From assembly GCF_026810225.1 (NCBI RefSeq), contig NZ_CP113865.1, positions 1,322,001-1,386,000 of the forward strand: 64,000 bases of DNA, read 5' to 3'. The notes under the pieces are model-generated. The model made no database searches. It saw only the letters and a list, made by a program, of their open reading frames with translations, and was not told the DNA's origin. Made by a program: the position numbers and the translations under genes. Source of the DNA: Caldicellulosiruptor morganii. GTDB taxonomy: Bacteria; Bacillota; Thermoanaerobacteria; Caldicellulosiruptorales; Caldicellulosiruptoraceae. This document shows, piece by piece, positions 42,548 through 50,754 of the stretch (the stretch's first letter is position 1; every line of letters starts with the position of its first letter).

Positions 42548-43030
42548 TTAATATCTTGACAAGATATTTTCAATATCTTCGGGCGCCAATTTCCCATAAA
42601 CAGTATTGTCAATTACGACAACCGGTGCAAGCCCACATGCCCCCAAACACCTTGTTGCTTCTATTGAAAATTTACCATCTTCAGTTGTGCCACCAACGTC
42701 TATCTTTAGAAGTTCTTTTAGCTTATCTAAAATTTTGTCTGCACCTTTAACATAGCATGCAGTTCCCATGCATACACTAATCTTGTGGTCACCGGTTGGT
42801 TTTAATGTAAATCTGGTATAAAATGTTGCAACACCATAAACCTCTGCCATTGGAATGTTCAAACCTTCTGCAATTCTCTTTTGCACTTCATATGGTAAAT
42901 ATCCAAACAGCTCCTGTGCTTCGTGTAAAACTGGAATCAAAGCACCTTTTCTTGATTTGTTTCTTTCAATAATCTCATCAAGTTTTTTAAAATTTTCCTC
43001 AGTAAGGTTTTTGCCCTGGCAACAAGACAT
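42548..43030 (-). CDS. hndA: Hydrogenase NuoE-like subunit HndA
   Basis: This 160-residue [2Fe-2S] subunit has four cysteines in VCMGTACYVKGA and EATRCLGACGLAPVV, after the helical YLPYEVQKRIAEGLNIPMAEVYGVATFYTRF region typical of the NuoE/HndA family. It starts the hnd operon; the upstream 109 bases hold a TATAAT box. Confidence 0.93.
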   Translation of the reverse strand: MSCCQGKNLTEENFKKLDEIIERNKSRKGALIPVLHEAQELFGYLPYEVQKRIAEGLNIPMAEVYGVATFYTRFTLKPTGDHKISVCMGTACYVKGADKILDKLKELLKIDVGGTTEDGKFSIEATRCLGACGLAPVVVIDNTVYGKLAPEDIENILSRY

Positions 43031-43073
43031 TAATTTGCATCCCCCTTCTATTGTTAGAAGTTTAACATATTCA

Positions 43074-43079
43074 ATTATA
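43074..43079 (-). promoter_or_regulatory. Putative -10 box for hndA
   Basis: TATAAT (43079-43074, minus strand) lies about 45 bases before hndA. The candidate -35 (GTGTTA, 17 bases upstream) is weak. A small hairpin CTTCTA/TAGAAG lies in the leader. It fits separate control of the hydrogenase from the sensor genes upstream. Confidence 0.35.
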
Positions 43080-43139
43080 CTTTACTTTCAATATTGTAAC
43101 ACACAGTGGAGGATAATTGAAGTAGAAATTTCGAAAAAA

Positions 43140-43835
43140 TTATTTGAAGAATATTGTATACAGTATATCACTTTCAATAAAAAACTCTCTTTCGTTAATT
43201 TCCCACAAATGATGTGCATCTGAAGAATGCAAAAAGATGCAGTTATTACATTTGGGTAAAAACTTCAAAAATTCGAATTCGTTGATTTTGGAAACTTCAA
43301 AAACAAAAACATCTTTCAGTTCTTCCGGCAATAGCCCCAGTCTCCCAATTATTCCGTAGGACTGTCTGTTGATATGGGCCGGCACAAAAACGGTGTTGTA
43401 AAACTGTGAAATCTCATAAACTTGAGATATGCTCAAATTTAAGGGCTGAAGCAACAGTTTTTTGTAATTTCCAACAACATTATCCTCACTGTCAACCAGC
43501 AATTGATTTCCATATATATCCTCTCTGAGAGCCATATCTGACAGGTTTTCTTCTATAATCTTCTGAAACTCTTCTACTACTGAGAAGTCTTTGAAATACA
43601 AAAGAACATGAATCTCTTCACATGTTTCTATCTCAACACCTGGAATAAATAAAATATCAAGACGTTTTGCAACCTTCAAGAACTCCTTCAAATTTAATGT
43701 AGAATTGTGATCTGTTACAGAAATCACATCCAGTTTCTTTATCTTTGCCATATTTATTATATTGTTCGGTGTCATGTCGTTGTCAGCACACGGCGAAAGA
43801 GCAGAGTGAATGTGCAGGTCATAGTAGAGTTTCAT
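43140..43835 (-). CDS. PHP-domain phosphoesterase
   Basis: The 231 residues include the PHP metal motifs YDLHIHSALSPCADNDMTP, ISVTDHNS and FIPGVEIETCEEIHVL and the late LHSSDAHHL. Family members hydrolyse phosphate esters such as histidinol phosphate or 3',5'-nucleotides. The ATG at 43835 has GGAAGG 6 bases upstream, inside the end of the DRTGG gene that it overlaps. This coupling puts it in the sensor module, so a small phosphorylated signal could be its substrate, which is inference. Confidence 0.8.
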   Translation of the reverse strand: MKLYYDLHIHSALSPCADNDMTPNNIINMAKIKKLDVISVTDHNSTLNLKEFLKVAKRLDILFIPGVEIETCEEIHVLLYFKDFSVVEEFQKIIEENLSDMALREDIYGNQLLVDSEDNVVGNYKKLLLQPLNLSISQVYEISQFYNTVFVPAHINRQSYGIIGRLGLLPEELKDVFVFEVSKINEFEFLKFLPKCNNCIFLHSSDAHHLWEINEREFFIESDILYTIFFK

Positions 43836-44169
43836 TTCGACCTTCCTTTTCTTGAAGAATGAGTAGTTTTGCTGTCTCAAAATGAGACAGCTCGGTTGTA
43901 AAAACAGGAATGCTTTCCTGTTTGGATTTATTAAGCATACTGGTATCCGGCTTTACACCTTCTGTCAATATAATAGCCTTCACGTCCCTCAAAGTGGCAA
44001 TTGCAATTACATTTACATTGTTTTGAATGGTAATCCAGATACTATTGTCCTTGATATGCGAGATTGCAAAACTCAAAATATCTCCAATGTATACATTTTC
44101 ATATATATCATCCTTGACAACATCATTGACAAGATTGAAATATTTTTTAAGGTGTGAAACTCTTGGCAT
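43819..44169 (-). CDS. DRTGG-domain protein (second copy)
   Basis: This 116-residue single-domain DRTGG protein contains YIGDILSFAISHIKDNSIWITIQNNVNVIAIATLRDVKAIILTEGVKPD. The fold occurs in phosphotransacetylases and CBS-linked sensors and probably binds a nucleotide or other ligand. It starts directly after the sensory hydrogenase stop and overlaps the PHP gene. A paralogue lies at 45961-46311, so the hydrogenase gene is bracketed by two of them. Confidence 0.8.
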   Translation of the reverse strand: MPRVSHLKKYFNLVNDVVKDDIYENVYIGDILSFAISHIKDNSIWITIQNNVNVIAIATLRDVKAIILTEGVKPDTSMLNKSKQESIPVFTTELSHFETAKLLILQEKEGRNETLL

Positions 44170-45516
44170 TTAACCTTCATCCCTTTCAAGTGATGGTGGC
44201 AGTTTATTAGAAAGCTCTACCATTTTATTTGCAAGCTCTTTGATATTTTCACGCAAAATAAATATACAATCTGTATCGTTTGCCAGACCTCTGACTATGT
44301 CCTCCGCCAGGGTTTTACATGTTGGAGAACCACATGCACCACAGTCCAGTCCAGGTAAAATCTTTAGTATTTCATTTACCCTCTCATACTTTTTCATGGC
44401 CTCTTCAATATCAGAGTCAAGCTCCAATACTGGATTTGCTTCCAGCTCTCTTGTGAATAGCAGGTCTTCAATAGTTACATCAAGGCTATTTATAAGTTGA
44501 TGAGTACTCTCTTCAAATGTTCCTGCACTGTCGGCAAGTTTGGAAGACCACTTTTTAATTCTATTCTTGGCAACATACGGATTTTCTACGGTAAGCGGAC
44601 CACCCACACAACCGCCGCTGCATGCAAGCCCTTCAAAATAAACAATATTGCTCAGCCTTCCATTTTCAATCTCTTCTAAAACCTTTATCACATTATGAAT
44701 TCCATCTACATTTACATATTCATCTATTCCAAGGGCTAAGCTCTCTCCTCCAGAGGCTGCCCAGCCAATACCTTTTCCAGATGCAATAGAAAGAGGCTTT
44801 ACATCTTTTATACTTTTCAATTTACTTCTAACAAGCCCGTAAATGTCTTTGATAGCTATTACTCCATCCACGTATGACCTCTCAAACCCAAGAGGCAGTT
44901 TCACGTAAGTCATCTTTGCCGCACACGGTGAAATAAAAAATGCACCTATTTTATTTATATCAATGCCTTTTTGCTTATTTATCTTCTTTTTTGCAAGATA
45001 TGCAGCCATTTCCATTGGAGAAGCAAGAGGAAGTATATTGTCAATCAAATCAGGAAACTTTGTCTGAATAAGCCTCACTACTGCAGGGCATGCAGAGGAA
45101 ATTACAGGTTTTTTATCTTTATGGTGTAGAATAAAATGCTTTGTAAACTCTGTGACAATCTCGGCTGCTTTTGCAACCTCAAATATATCGTCAAATCCTA
45201 TTTCTAATAAAGCTTGTAAAAGTTTATTAATGTCGTCTGTCTCAAACTGGGCATAAAACGAAGGAGCTGGCAATGCAACTTTGTATTCATATTTTTTTAT
45301 ATCATCCAGACTATTTGTAACAGCATATTTTGCATGATACGGACATGTCCGTATACACTCACCACAGTCAATACATCTCCTGTCAATAATTCTTGCCTTT
45401 GAATTTCTTACCCTTATCGCTTCTGTGGGACATTTTTTAATACAATTTGTGCACCCTCTGCACTTTTCTCTGTCAAGCATTATTGAATGAAGATTAAAAG
45501 GCATCTCTTTTTTCAC
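44170..45516 (-). CDS. Sensory-type [FeFe] hydrogenase (HsfB/HydS-like)
   Basis: The 448 residues include an N-terminal 2[4Fe-4S] ferredoxin domain (CRGCTNCIKKCP, CIDCGECIRTCP) and an H-cluster domain with C143 (SSACPAVV), C198 (SPCAAKM) and C299/C303 (LACSGGCVGG). A C-terminal [4Fe-4S] domain (C392, C395, C400, C417) follows. Alanine replaces the proton-transfer cysteine of catalytic enzymes (position 142), a mark of sensory hydrogenases such as HydS. It lies among two DRTGG genes, an RsbW-like ATPase and a PHP gene, and probably reports H2 or redox state rather than making H2. The start may be the GTG at 45516 or the ATG at 45504. Confidence 0.85.
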   Translation of the reverse strand: MKKEMPFNLHSIMLDREKCRGCTNCIKKCPTEAIRVRNSKARIIDRRCIDCGECIRTCPYHAKYAVTNSLDDIKKYEYKVALPAPSFYAQFETDDINKLLQALLEIGFDDIFEVAKAAEIVTEFTKHFILHHKDKKPVISSACPAVVRLIQTKFPDLIDNILPLASPMEMAAYLAKKKINKQKGIDINKIGAFFISPCAAKMTYVKLPLGFERSYVDGVIAIKDIYGLVRSKLKSIKDVKPLSIASGKGIGWAASGGESLALGIDEYVNVDGIHNVIKVLEEIENGRLSNIVYFEGLACSGGCVGGPLTVENPYVAKNRIKKWSSKLADSAGTFEESTHQLINSLDVTIEDLLFTRELEANPVLELDSDIEEAMKKYERVNEILKILPGLDCGACGSPTCKTLAEDIVRGLANDTDCIFILRENIKELANKMVELSNKLPPSLERDEG

Positions 45517-45537
45517 TTCCTCAAAATAAATGAATAC

Positions 45538-45957
45538 TTATTTGTTATACACCACCATATAAACCCGTGTACCGCTTCCCTTTTGTGATTCTATTTCAAA
45601 ATGGTCAGAATACTTTTTCATGTTAGGAAGTCCCATTCCTGCACCAAATCCCAAGTTTCTTATTTCTTCAGGTGCAGTAGAATATCCTTCCATCATCGCA
45701 AGTTCAATATCTTCAATTCCTGGTCCTCTGTCTTCGGCGATTATTTCAATTTTGTCCTTTGAGATTATCGCTTTTAAAACTCCACCAACAGAATGTATTA
45801 CAATATTCATTTCTGCCTCGTATGAAACAATAGCAACCTTCTTCAAAATCTCAGGTTTTACACCAAGTTTTTTTAAAGTCTCCTTAATCTTACTTGAAGT
45901 TTCACCTGCTAATACAAAATCTCCGGCTTTGATGTCAAATTCCATAGTAAGCAGCAT
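45538..45957 (-). CDS. RsbW-like ATP-binding protein (anti-sigma/serine kinase type)
   Basis: The 139 residues form a GHKL ATP-binding domain with the N-box EAEMNIVIHS, G1 EDRGPGIED and G2 GFGAGMGLPNMKKYSD. This pattern is that of RsbW/SpoIIAB-type serine kinases that bind sigma factors or antagonists. No sigma factor or anti-anti-sigma gene is next to it. It lies between the first DRTGG gene and the sensory hydrogenase, an order seen in other Clostridia. The start could be the ATG at 45957 or 45945. Confidence 0.8.
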   Translation of the reverse strand: MLLTMEFDIKAGDFVLAGETSSKIKETLKKLGVKPEILKKVAIVSYEAEMNIVIHSVGGVLKAIISKDKIEIIAEDRGPGIEDIELAMMEGYSTAPEEIRNLGFGAGMGLPNMKKYSDHFEIESQKGSGTRVYMVVYNK

Positions 45958-45960
45958 ACC

Positions 45961-46311
45961 TTAGCACCCTTCTTTACCAAGTCCATTTTCATACAATATT
46001 CCGCATGCTTGAAACATCGGATAATCAGTCGAATAGAGGGCAATACATTTCTCTTTTGCCAGCCTCAACATTTCATCCGATGGCTGTTTCCCGCGAACAA
46101 TTATGATTGCCTTTATATCCATCATTTCTGCTGTACGAATAACCTGAGGATTGACAAGACCAGTAAGGAGTATCACCTTTTCCTTTACAAATGCCAGGAC
46201 ATCGCTCATCAGGTCCGAGCCACAGGCATTCAAAAACTCCTCTTCTGAAAGCCCCTGAGGTTCAAAAAAAATTTTGCATTTGAGCAGTTCTTTTATTGTA
46301 GATAATTTCAT
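45961..46311 (-). CDS. DRTGG-domain protein (first copy)
   Basis: This 116-residue protein has the DRTGG fold (CGSDLMSDVLAFVKEKVILLTGLVNPQVIRTAEMMDIKAIIIVRGKQPSDEM). It is similar in length and pattern to the copy at 43819-44169. It follows tlyA by 33 bases and precedes the RsbW-like ATPase by 3 bases, so the sensor module may be transcribed from the dxs side. Confidence 0.8.
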   Translation of the reverse strand: MKLSTIKELLKCKIFFEPQGLSEEEFLNACGSDLMSDVLAFVKEKVILLTGLVNPQVIRTAEMMDIKAIIIVRGKQPSDEMLRLAKEKCIALYSTDYPMFQACGILYENGLGKEGC

Positions 46312-46344
46312 ATACCAAAAACCTCCATCTCGGTTTATATGTCT

Positions 46345-47148
46345 TCAGTTTGCTAACTCTTCAAACGCTCTGTTGACAATCTCCTGAATATCATTATTTT
46401 TCAAAACGTTCTGGGGTAATTCTTCATATCCAATGTAAAGTAAATACTCAATGTTACCTTCTGGTCCTTTTATAGGAGAGTGCGTCAAACCTTTTATACC
46501 AAGACCCAAAGAAAAATAACAATTAACCACTTTTCTAATTACATTTACATGGGTCTGTTTTGATCTCACAACCCCTTTTTTACCAACCTCCTCTCTTCCA
46601 GCTTCAAACTGGGGCTTTATCAATAAAATTCCTTCGGTACCTTCTGTCATGAATTCTTTTATTTTATTCGCTATAAGCGTCAGTGAAATAAATGAAACAT
46701 CACACACAACAATGTCAATTTCATCCGGTATTTTCTCCCTCTCAAAATACCTGAAGTTTGTCCTTTCAAAATTTATAACTCTGGGGTCTTCTCTTAATTT
46801 CCATGCAAGTTGACCATAACCAACATCAACACAGTATACTTTTTTTGCACCATGCTGCAAAAGACAATCTGTAAATCCACCGGTCGAGGCACCTATATCT
46901 AATGCAATCTTATTAGTAACGTCTATCTTAAAAAAATTTATTGCTTTCTCAAGTTTTAAACCCCCCCTGCTCACATACCTCAGAGGTTCTTTCACCTCAA
47001 TTTGAGCATCACAATCAATCAACTCTCCTGCCTTCTCAACTTTTTGGTTATTTACATACACATTCCCACTCAAGATAAGTGCTTTTGCTTTTTCACGAGA
47101 CTGTGCAAGCCCTTTTTCGACAAGCAAAATATCCACCCTTTTTTTCAA
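46345..47148 (-). CDS. tlyA: TlyA family rRNA 2'-O-methyltransferase
   Basis: The 267 residues comprise an N-terminal S4 RNA-binding domain (DILLVEKGLAQSREKAKALILSGNVYVN) and an FtsJ-like methyltransferase with ALDIGASTGGFTDCLLQHGAKKVYCVDVG (SAM site) and VCDVSFISLTLI. It methylates 16S and/or 23S rRNA riboses. It overlaps the dxs stop by 4 bases. In many Firmicutes it is followed by nadK and argR; here it is followed by the hydrogenase sensor module. Confidence 0.92.
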   Translation of the reverse strand: MKKRVDILLVEKGLAQSREKAKALILSGNVYVNNQKVEKAGELIDCDAQIEVKEPLRYVSRGGLKLEKAINFFKIDVTNKIALDIGASTGGFTDCLLQHGAKKVYCVDVGYGQLAWKLREDPRVINFERTNFRYFEREKIPDEIDIVVCDVSFISLTLIANKIKEFMTEGTEGILLIKPQFEAGREEVGKKGVVRSKQTHVNVIRKVVNCYFSLGLGIKGLTHSPIKGPEGNIEYLLYIGYEELPQNVLKNNDIQEIVNRAFEELAN

Positions 47149-48998
47149 TTTTTTATCAACTCCATAATTACATTTTTCAAACTTTTTCTATCCAATCCTA
47201 ATAAAGAATAGAGCTCTCCAACAGTCCCATGCTGAACAAACCTATCAGGAAGACCAATATGTTTTATCAGATTTGAACTATTTTTTTCAGCAACAATACT
47301 TTTTATCTTTTCTCCAAGACCACCAACAATAGTATTGTCCTCAACAATCAGAATTTTTTTGTGCGTTTTTACTATTGCTTCTATAAGTTCAATATCCAGA
47401 GGTTTTAAGAATCTTACATTTATCAATGTTATATCTAAATTGTTTTCACGAATAATATCATATAATATTGAAACATGTCTTCCAACAGCAAAAACAGCCA
47501 AATCTTTGCCCTGTGTTAAAATTTCAGCTTTTCCAAACATAATTGGATTATAAATACCAACAACCTTTGCTGTCCCTCTTGGATATCTTATTGCAACAGG
47601 TCCTCTGTCATACACTGCTGCAAATTCCAGCATCATCTCAAACTCTTTTATATCTTTTGGAGCAATCACAGTTAGATTGGGTATCAGTGTAAGATAAGAT
47701 ATATCAAAGCTGCCATGATGAGTTTCCCCATCTTCACCAACAAGCCCTGCCCTGTCTACACAGAATACCACGTTCAAATTTTGTATACACACATCATGAA
47801 TTATCTGATCAAATGCACGTTGCAGAAAGGTAGAATATATTGCAACAAACGGCTTTAAACCCTCTTTGGCAAGTGCTGCAGCAAATGTCACGGCATGCTC
47901 TTCTGCAATCCCAACATCAAAAAACCTTTCAGGATATATCTGCGCAAATCGACTCAAACCAGTTCCATCAGGCATGGCAGCTGTTATTGCAACAATTTTT
48001 CTGTTATTCTTTGCAAGTTTGCAAAGCTTATCTCCTAACACCTCGGAAAAACTTTTTGAATTTATGTCTATTAAATGATTACCGGTCTCTATGTCAAATG
48101 GCGGAACACCATGATACTTTTCAGGAAATTTTTCTGCATGTTCATAACCTCTACCTTTTTGAGTCACAACATGCACCAATACAGGCTTTGTTATATTTTT
48201 AACATTCTCAAATACCTCACACATTTTCTTTATATCATGTCCATCAATAGGTCCATAGTATTCAAAGCCAAGTGCTTCGAAAAGTGTACCAGGAAAAAGT
48301 ATATATTTAAGACCACCCTTTAGCTTTCTTATTAAATCATAAAGCCTTTCTCCTATCAATGGTATATTGGTAACAAATCTATCAGCCATCTTTTTCAATT
48401 TAAAATATTTGGGGCGGGTTCTAACCTGCGACAAATACTTAGCAATTGCACCAACATTCTTTGAAATCGACATCTCATTGTCATTCAATATTACAAGAAG
48501 TTTTCCATTATATCTTCCCGCATTGTTCAGCCCCTCATAGGCAAGTCCACCTGTTAAAGCACCGTCTCCTATTACAGCAATTACATTGTAATCTTTATTA
48601 TTCAAATCACGTGCAATGGCAAACCCAAGCGCCACCGAAATAGAAGTAGAACTGTGTCCTGTGTCAAACGAGTCATAGTCACTTTCTTTCGACTTTGGAA
48701 AGCCGCTCAAACCGCCAAACTTTCGCAAAGTAGAAAACTTTTCTTTTCTTCCAGTTAGAATCTTATACACATAACACTGGTGACCCACATCCCACACAAT
48801 CTTGTCGTGCGGGGGATTGAACGTATAAAGCAGTGCCAATGTCAACTCTACAACTCCTAAATTTGCTGCCAAGTGTCCACCGGTGTTAGCTATATTATAC
48901 AATAAAAACTCTCTGATTTCTTCAGATAAAACGTATAACTCTGAGAGACTGAGCTTTTTTATGTCTTCAGGGTAGTTTACCTTCTCTAATATACCCAA
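47145..48998 (-). CDS. dxs: 1-deoxy-D-xylulose-5-phosphate synthase
   Basis: This ThDP enzyme makes DXP from pyruvate and glyceraldehyde 3-phosphate, the entry to the MEP pathway. The 617 residues include VWDVGHQCYVYKILTGR, the ThDP motif GDGALTGGLAYEGLNNAG with its metal-binding NDNEMSIS, and FVAIYSTFLQRAFDQIIHDVCIQ in the second domain. It lies 14 bases after oapA and overlaps tlyA. Linkage of dxs with OLE RNA and oapA is known from other extremophilic Firmicutes. Confidence 0.96.
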   Translation of the reverse strand: MGILEKVNYPEDIKKLSLSELYVLSEEIREFLLYNIANTGGHLAANLGVVELTLALLYTFNPPHDKIVWDVGHQCYVYKILTGRKEKFSTLRKFGGLSGFPKSKESDYDSFDTGHSSTSISVALGFAIARDLNNKDYNVIAVIGDGALTGGLAYEGLNNAGRYNGKLLVILNDNEMSISKNVGAIAKYLSQVRTRPKYFKLKKMADRFVTNIPLIGERLYDLIRKLKGGLKYILFPGTLFEALGFEYYGPIDGHDIKKMCEVFENVKNITKPVLVHVVTQKGRGYEHAEKFPEKYHGVPPFDIETGNHLIDINSKSFSEVLGDKLCKLAKNNRKIVAITAAMPDGTGLSRFAQIYPERFFDVGIAEEHAVTFAAALAKEGLKPFVAIYSTFLQRAFDQIIHDVCIQNLNVVFCVDRAGLVGEDGETHHGSFDISYLTLIPNLTVIAPKDIKEFEMMLEFAAVYDRGPVAIRYPRGTAKVVGIYNPIMFGKAEILTQGKDLAVFAVGRHVSILYDIIRENNLDITLINVRFLKPLDIELIEAIVKTHKKILIVEDNTIVGGLGEKIKSIVAEKNSSNLIKHIGLPDRFVQHGTVGELYSLLGLDRKSLKNVIMELIKN

Positions 48999-49012
48999 AC
49001 CCTCTCACTTCC

Positions 49013-49564
49013 CTATATCTTCATAAATAAACTGAGAATTTTTCCGGTTACTTTAACTATATCATGGCTTTTTTTAATTGCAAAATATTTTCCTATTGCT
49101 TTACCTGAAATGGTCATCGCAGCAACAGTTGCTGTTAAAAATAAAGATAAAAATACAATATCCACATGAATATTTCTCTTTGATATATAGAAAACTATAC
49201 TCGCTGAGAGTGAACCACTCAGTATTCCACATATGTCCCCTATTACATCGTTACAGATTGAAGAAACTCTACTTGCATTTTTAATAAGCCATATACTGCT
49301 TTTTGCCCCTCTTACCTTTTTAGCTGCCATCGCATGAAAAGGAACCTCATCTGCTGCAGCAGTTGCTATTCCTATTATATCAAATAAAATTCCTATTAGC
49401 ATTATCAGCAGCAAAAGTATAAATGATATTGTAAGTGGTAGTTTTGCCGACACAATACTCGAAATGTAATTTAAAGAGGCTGATAACAAATAAGATAATA
49501 TAAACAAAAAAACAACCCATTTGAAATAGTTTGATTTCCTGTTTTGTGATTTTTTATTCCCCAT
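49013..49564 (-). CDS. oapA: OLE-associated membrane protein OapA
   Basis: This 183-residue membrane protein has a basic N-terminus (MGNKKSQNRKSNYFKW) and about four hydrophobic segments (VVFLFILSYLLSASLNYI, LTISFILLLLIMLIGILFDIIGIATAAADEV and two near the C-terminus). The middle is polar and basic (AAKKVRGAKSSIWLIKN). OapA binds OLE RNA and holds it at the membrane in Bacillus halodurans. The size, topology and position directly after OLE RNA and before dxs all match. GGAGAGGG precedes the ATG. Confidence 0.88.
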   Translation of the reverse strand: MGNKKSQNRKSNYFKWVVFLFILSYLLSASLNYISSIVSAKLPLTISFILLLLIMLIGILFDIIGIATAAADEVPFHAMAAKKVRGAKSSIWLIKNASRVSSICNDVIGDICGILSGSLSASIVFYISKRNIHVDIVFLSLFLTATVAAMTISGKAIGKYFAIKKSHDIVKVTGKILSLFMKI

Positions 49565-49626
49565 TTTCCCTCTCCAGGTATCTTACAATAATTTTCATTT
49601 CATCTCTTTCAAACCATACAAATTTA

Positions 49627-50245
49627 TGGGATAGGGTGATTTTACGAAGGGTAAATTTTGCGGCTTAAGGTCTGGTAGGATTTCCCCCAAACTTACCTCC
49701 CGTCGCCAGGAGGCGGTTTCCCTTTAAAAGTTTGGGTGTGCGGTTGCCCAGCACACAACCAGATCGCCACTTAGTCCGCACTTTAATCCCCTTCGTAAAG
49801 CCGAAGAATCGGCACAGCCTAGGAGCTTTCCTCGACAGAGGGCCTGCTTTCTAGCCTCTTTTGCGAAATAGATTTCAGGCCTCAAGACTCTTCTAAAAAC
49901 GGGCCCTATTTTTAGAAGAGCCAGAAATTCAGCCATCCGTCTATTTCGCTCAAGGCAGGCTACACTACCCCAAGCACATCTGCTCATCATAGATGTACCT
50001 GGCGGTAGGTTTTACTAACGCACAAAAAGCAATTAAAAAAGCTTCCTGTGCGTTAGCCTCCGCGGGAAAAGGGTTCCATCCTGCATGCCATTGCAGGACT
50101 CCCTTATCCCTTACTCCCAGCTTCAACCCCTGACTGGGCGTCAGAAGCCGAAACCAGGAACTTCATCGGTGTGCCCTTTGGCGGATTTTTAGGCCCGCCT
50201 TCGAAAGCAGCCACTCTGACTAGGATACTGCATCACCCTATCCCA
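49627..50245 (-). ncRNA. ole: OLE RNA (ornate, large, extremophilic)
   Basis: This 619-base GC-richer, highly structured stretch has no credible ORF. The ends pair perfectly over 13 bases: TGGGATAGGGTGA at 49627-49639 and its complement at 50233-50245 (stem P1). Inside are a 12-pair hairpin (49888-49899 with 49909-49920) and a hairpin closed by CTAACGCACA (50015-50024 with 50047-50056). GAAATAGA/TCTATTTC and many GNRA-like loops are also present. Length, 5'-3' pairing, strand and position before oapA and dxs fit OLE RNA, which binds OapA at the membrane and supports growth under cold, alcohol and Mg2+ stress. Confidence 0.9.
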
Positions 50246-50276
50246 TTTTACTTCTTTATTCAATTTACAAATTAAT

Positions 50277-50305
50277 ATTATATCATAGCTTATTTTCAGT
50301 TTCAA
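50277..50305 (-). promoter_or_regulatory. Strong promoter for OLE RNA
   Basis: On the minus strand TTGAAA (50305-50300) and a perfect TATAAT (50282-50277) are separated by 17 bases. Transcription would begin near 50270, about 25 bases before OLE P1. The -35 box overlaps the stop region of the upstream gene. It is the best sigma-A match I found in the window, in keeping with an abundant RNA. Confidence 0.65.
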
Positions 50306-50748
50306 ACCAGCAATGTGGCAAGTACAATCCCAAGGAGTGCTCCAACAAATACCTCCGTTGGTTTGTGCCCTATCAATTCTTTCAATTTATACTGTGGCTT
50401 GTAGTGTGGAAAAAAATATATCTCAATCAACTCATTCAACGTCTGTGCCTGTTTACCCGCCTCTCTTCTCACACCTGCCGCATCGTACATAACAATTAAT
50501 GTAAATGTCAGTGAAATGGCAAAATTTGTTGAGTTAAACCCATCAATGAGCCCTACAGCTGTTGAAAGTCCGCATGCAAATGCTGAATGTGAGCTTGGCA
50601 TTCCACCCGAGCTAATAAATTTTTTAAAATCAAGCTTTTTTGTTATGCCAAAAGTTATTATTATTTTTAAAAACTGAGCTACAAACCAACTAATTACACT
50701 CACTTGCAAAGCCTTGTTTGTGATTATCTCATATATAACCTGTTTCAT
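50302..50748 (-). CDS. Divergent PAP2-family membrane protein (DUF212, YuiD-like)
   Basis: The 148-residue protein has three or four hydrophobic segments and the divergent phosphatase signature SSGGMPSSHSAFACGLSTAVG, followed by DAAGVRREAGKQAQTLNEL and IGHKPTEVFVGALLGI. It is related to PAP2 phosphatases but of unproven activity, perhaps lipid or polyprenyl phosphate hydrolysis. It follows pcrA by 6 bases. OLE's promoter lies at its 3' end. Confidence 0.85.
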   Translation of the reverse strand: MKQVIYEIITNKALQVSVISWFVAQFLKIIITFGITKKLDFKKFISSGGMPSSHSAFACGLSTAVGLIDGFNSTNFAISLTFTLIVMYDAAGVRREAGKQAQTLNELIEIYFFPHYKPQYKLKELIGHKPTEVFVGALLGIVLATLLV

Positions 50749-50754
50749 CTTCCC

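Noticed and set aside
49724-49990. 88-codon open frame on the minus strand
   Set aside because: It lies inside OLE RNA, has no ribosome site, a Cys/Arg-rich composition and no family pattern. The structure of the RNA explains the sequence.
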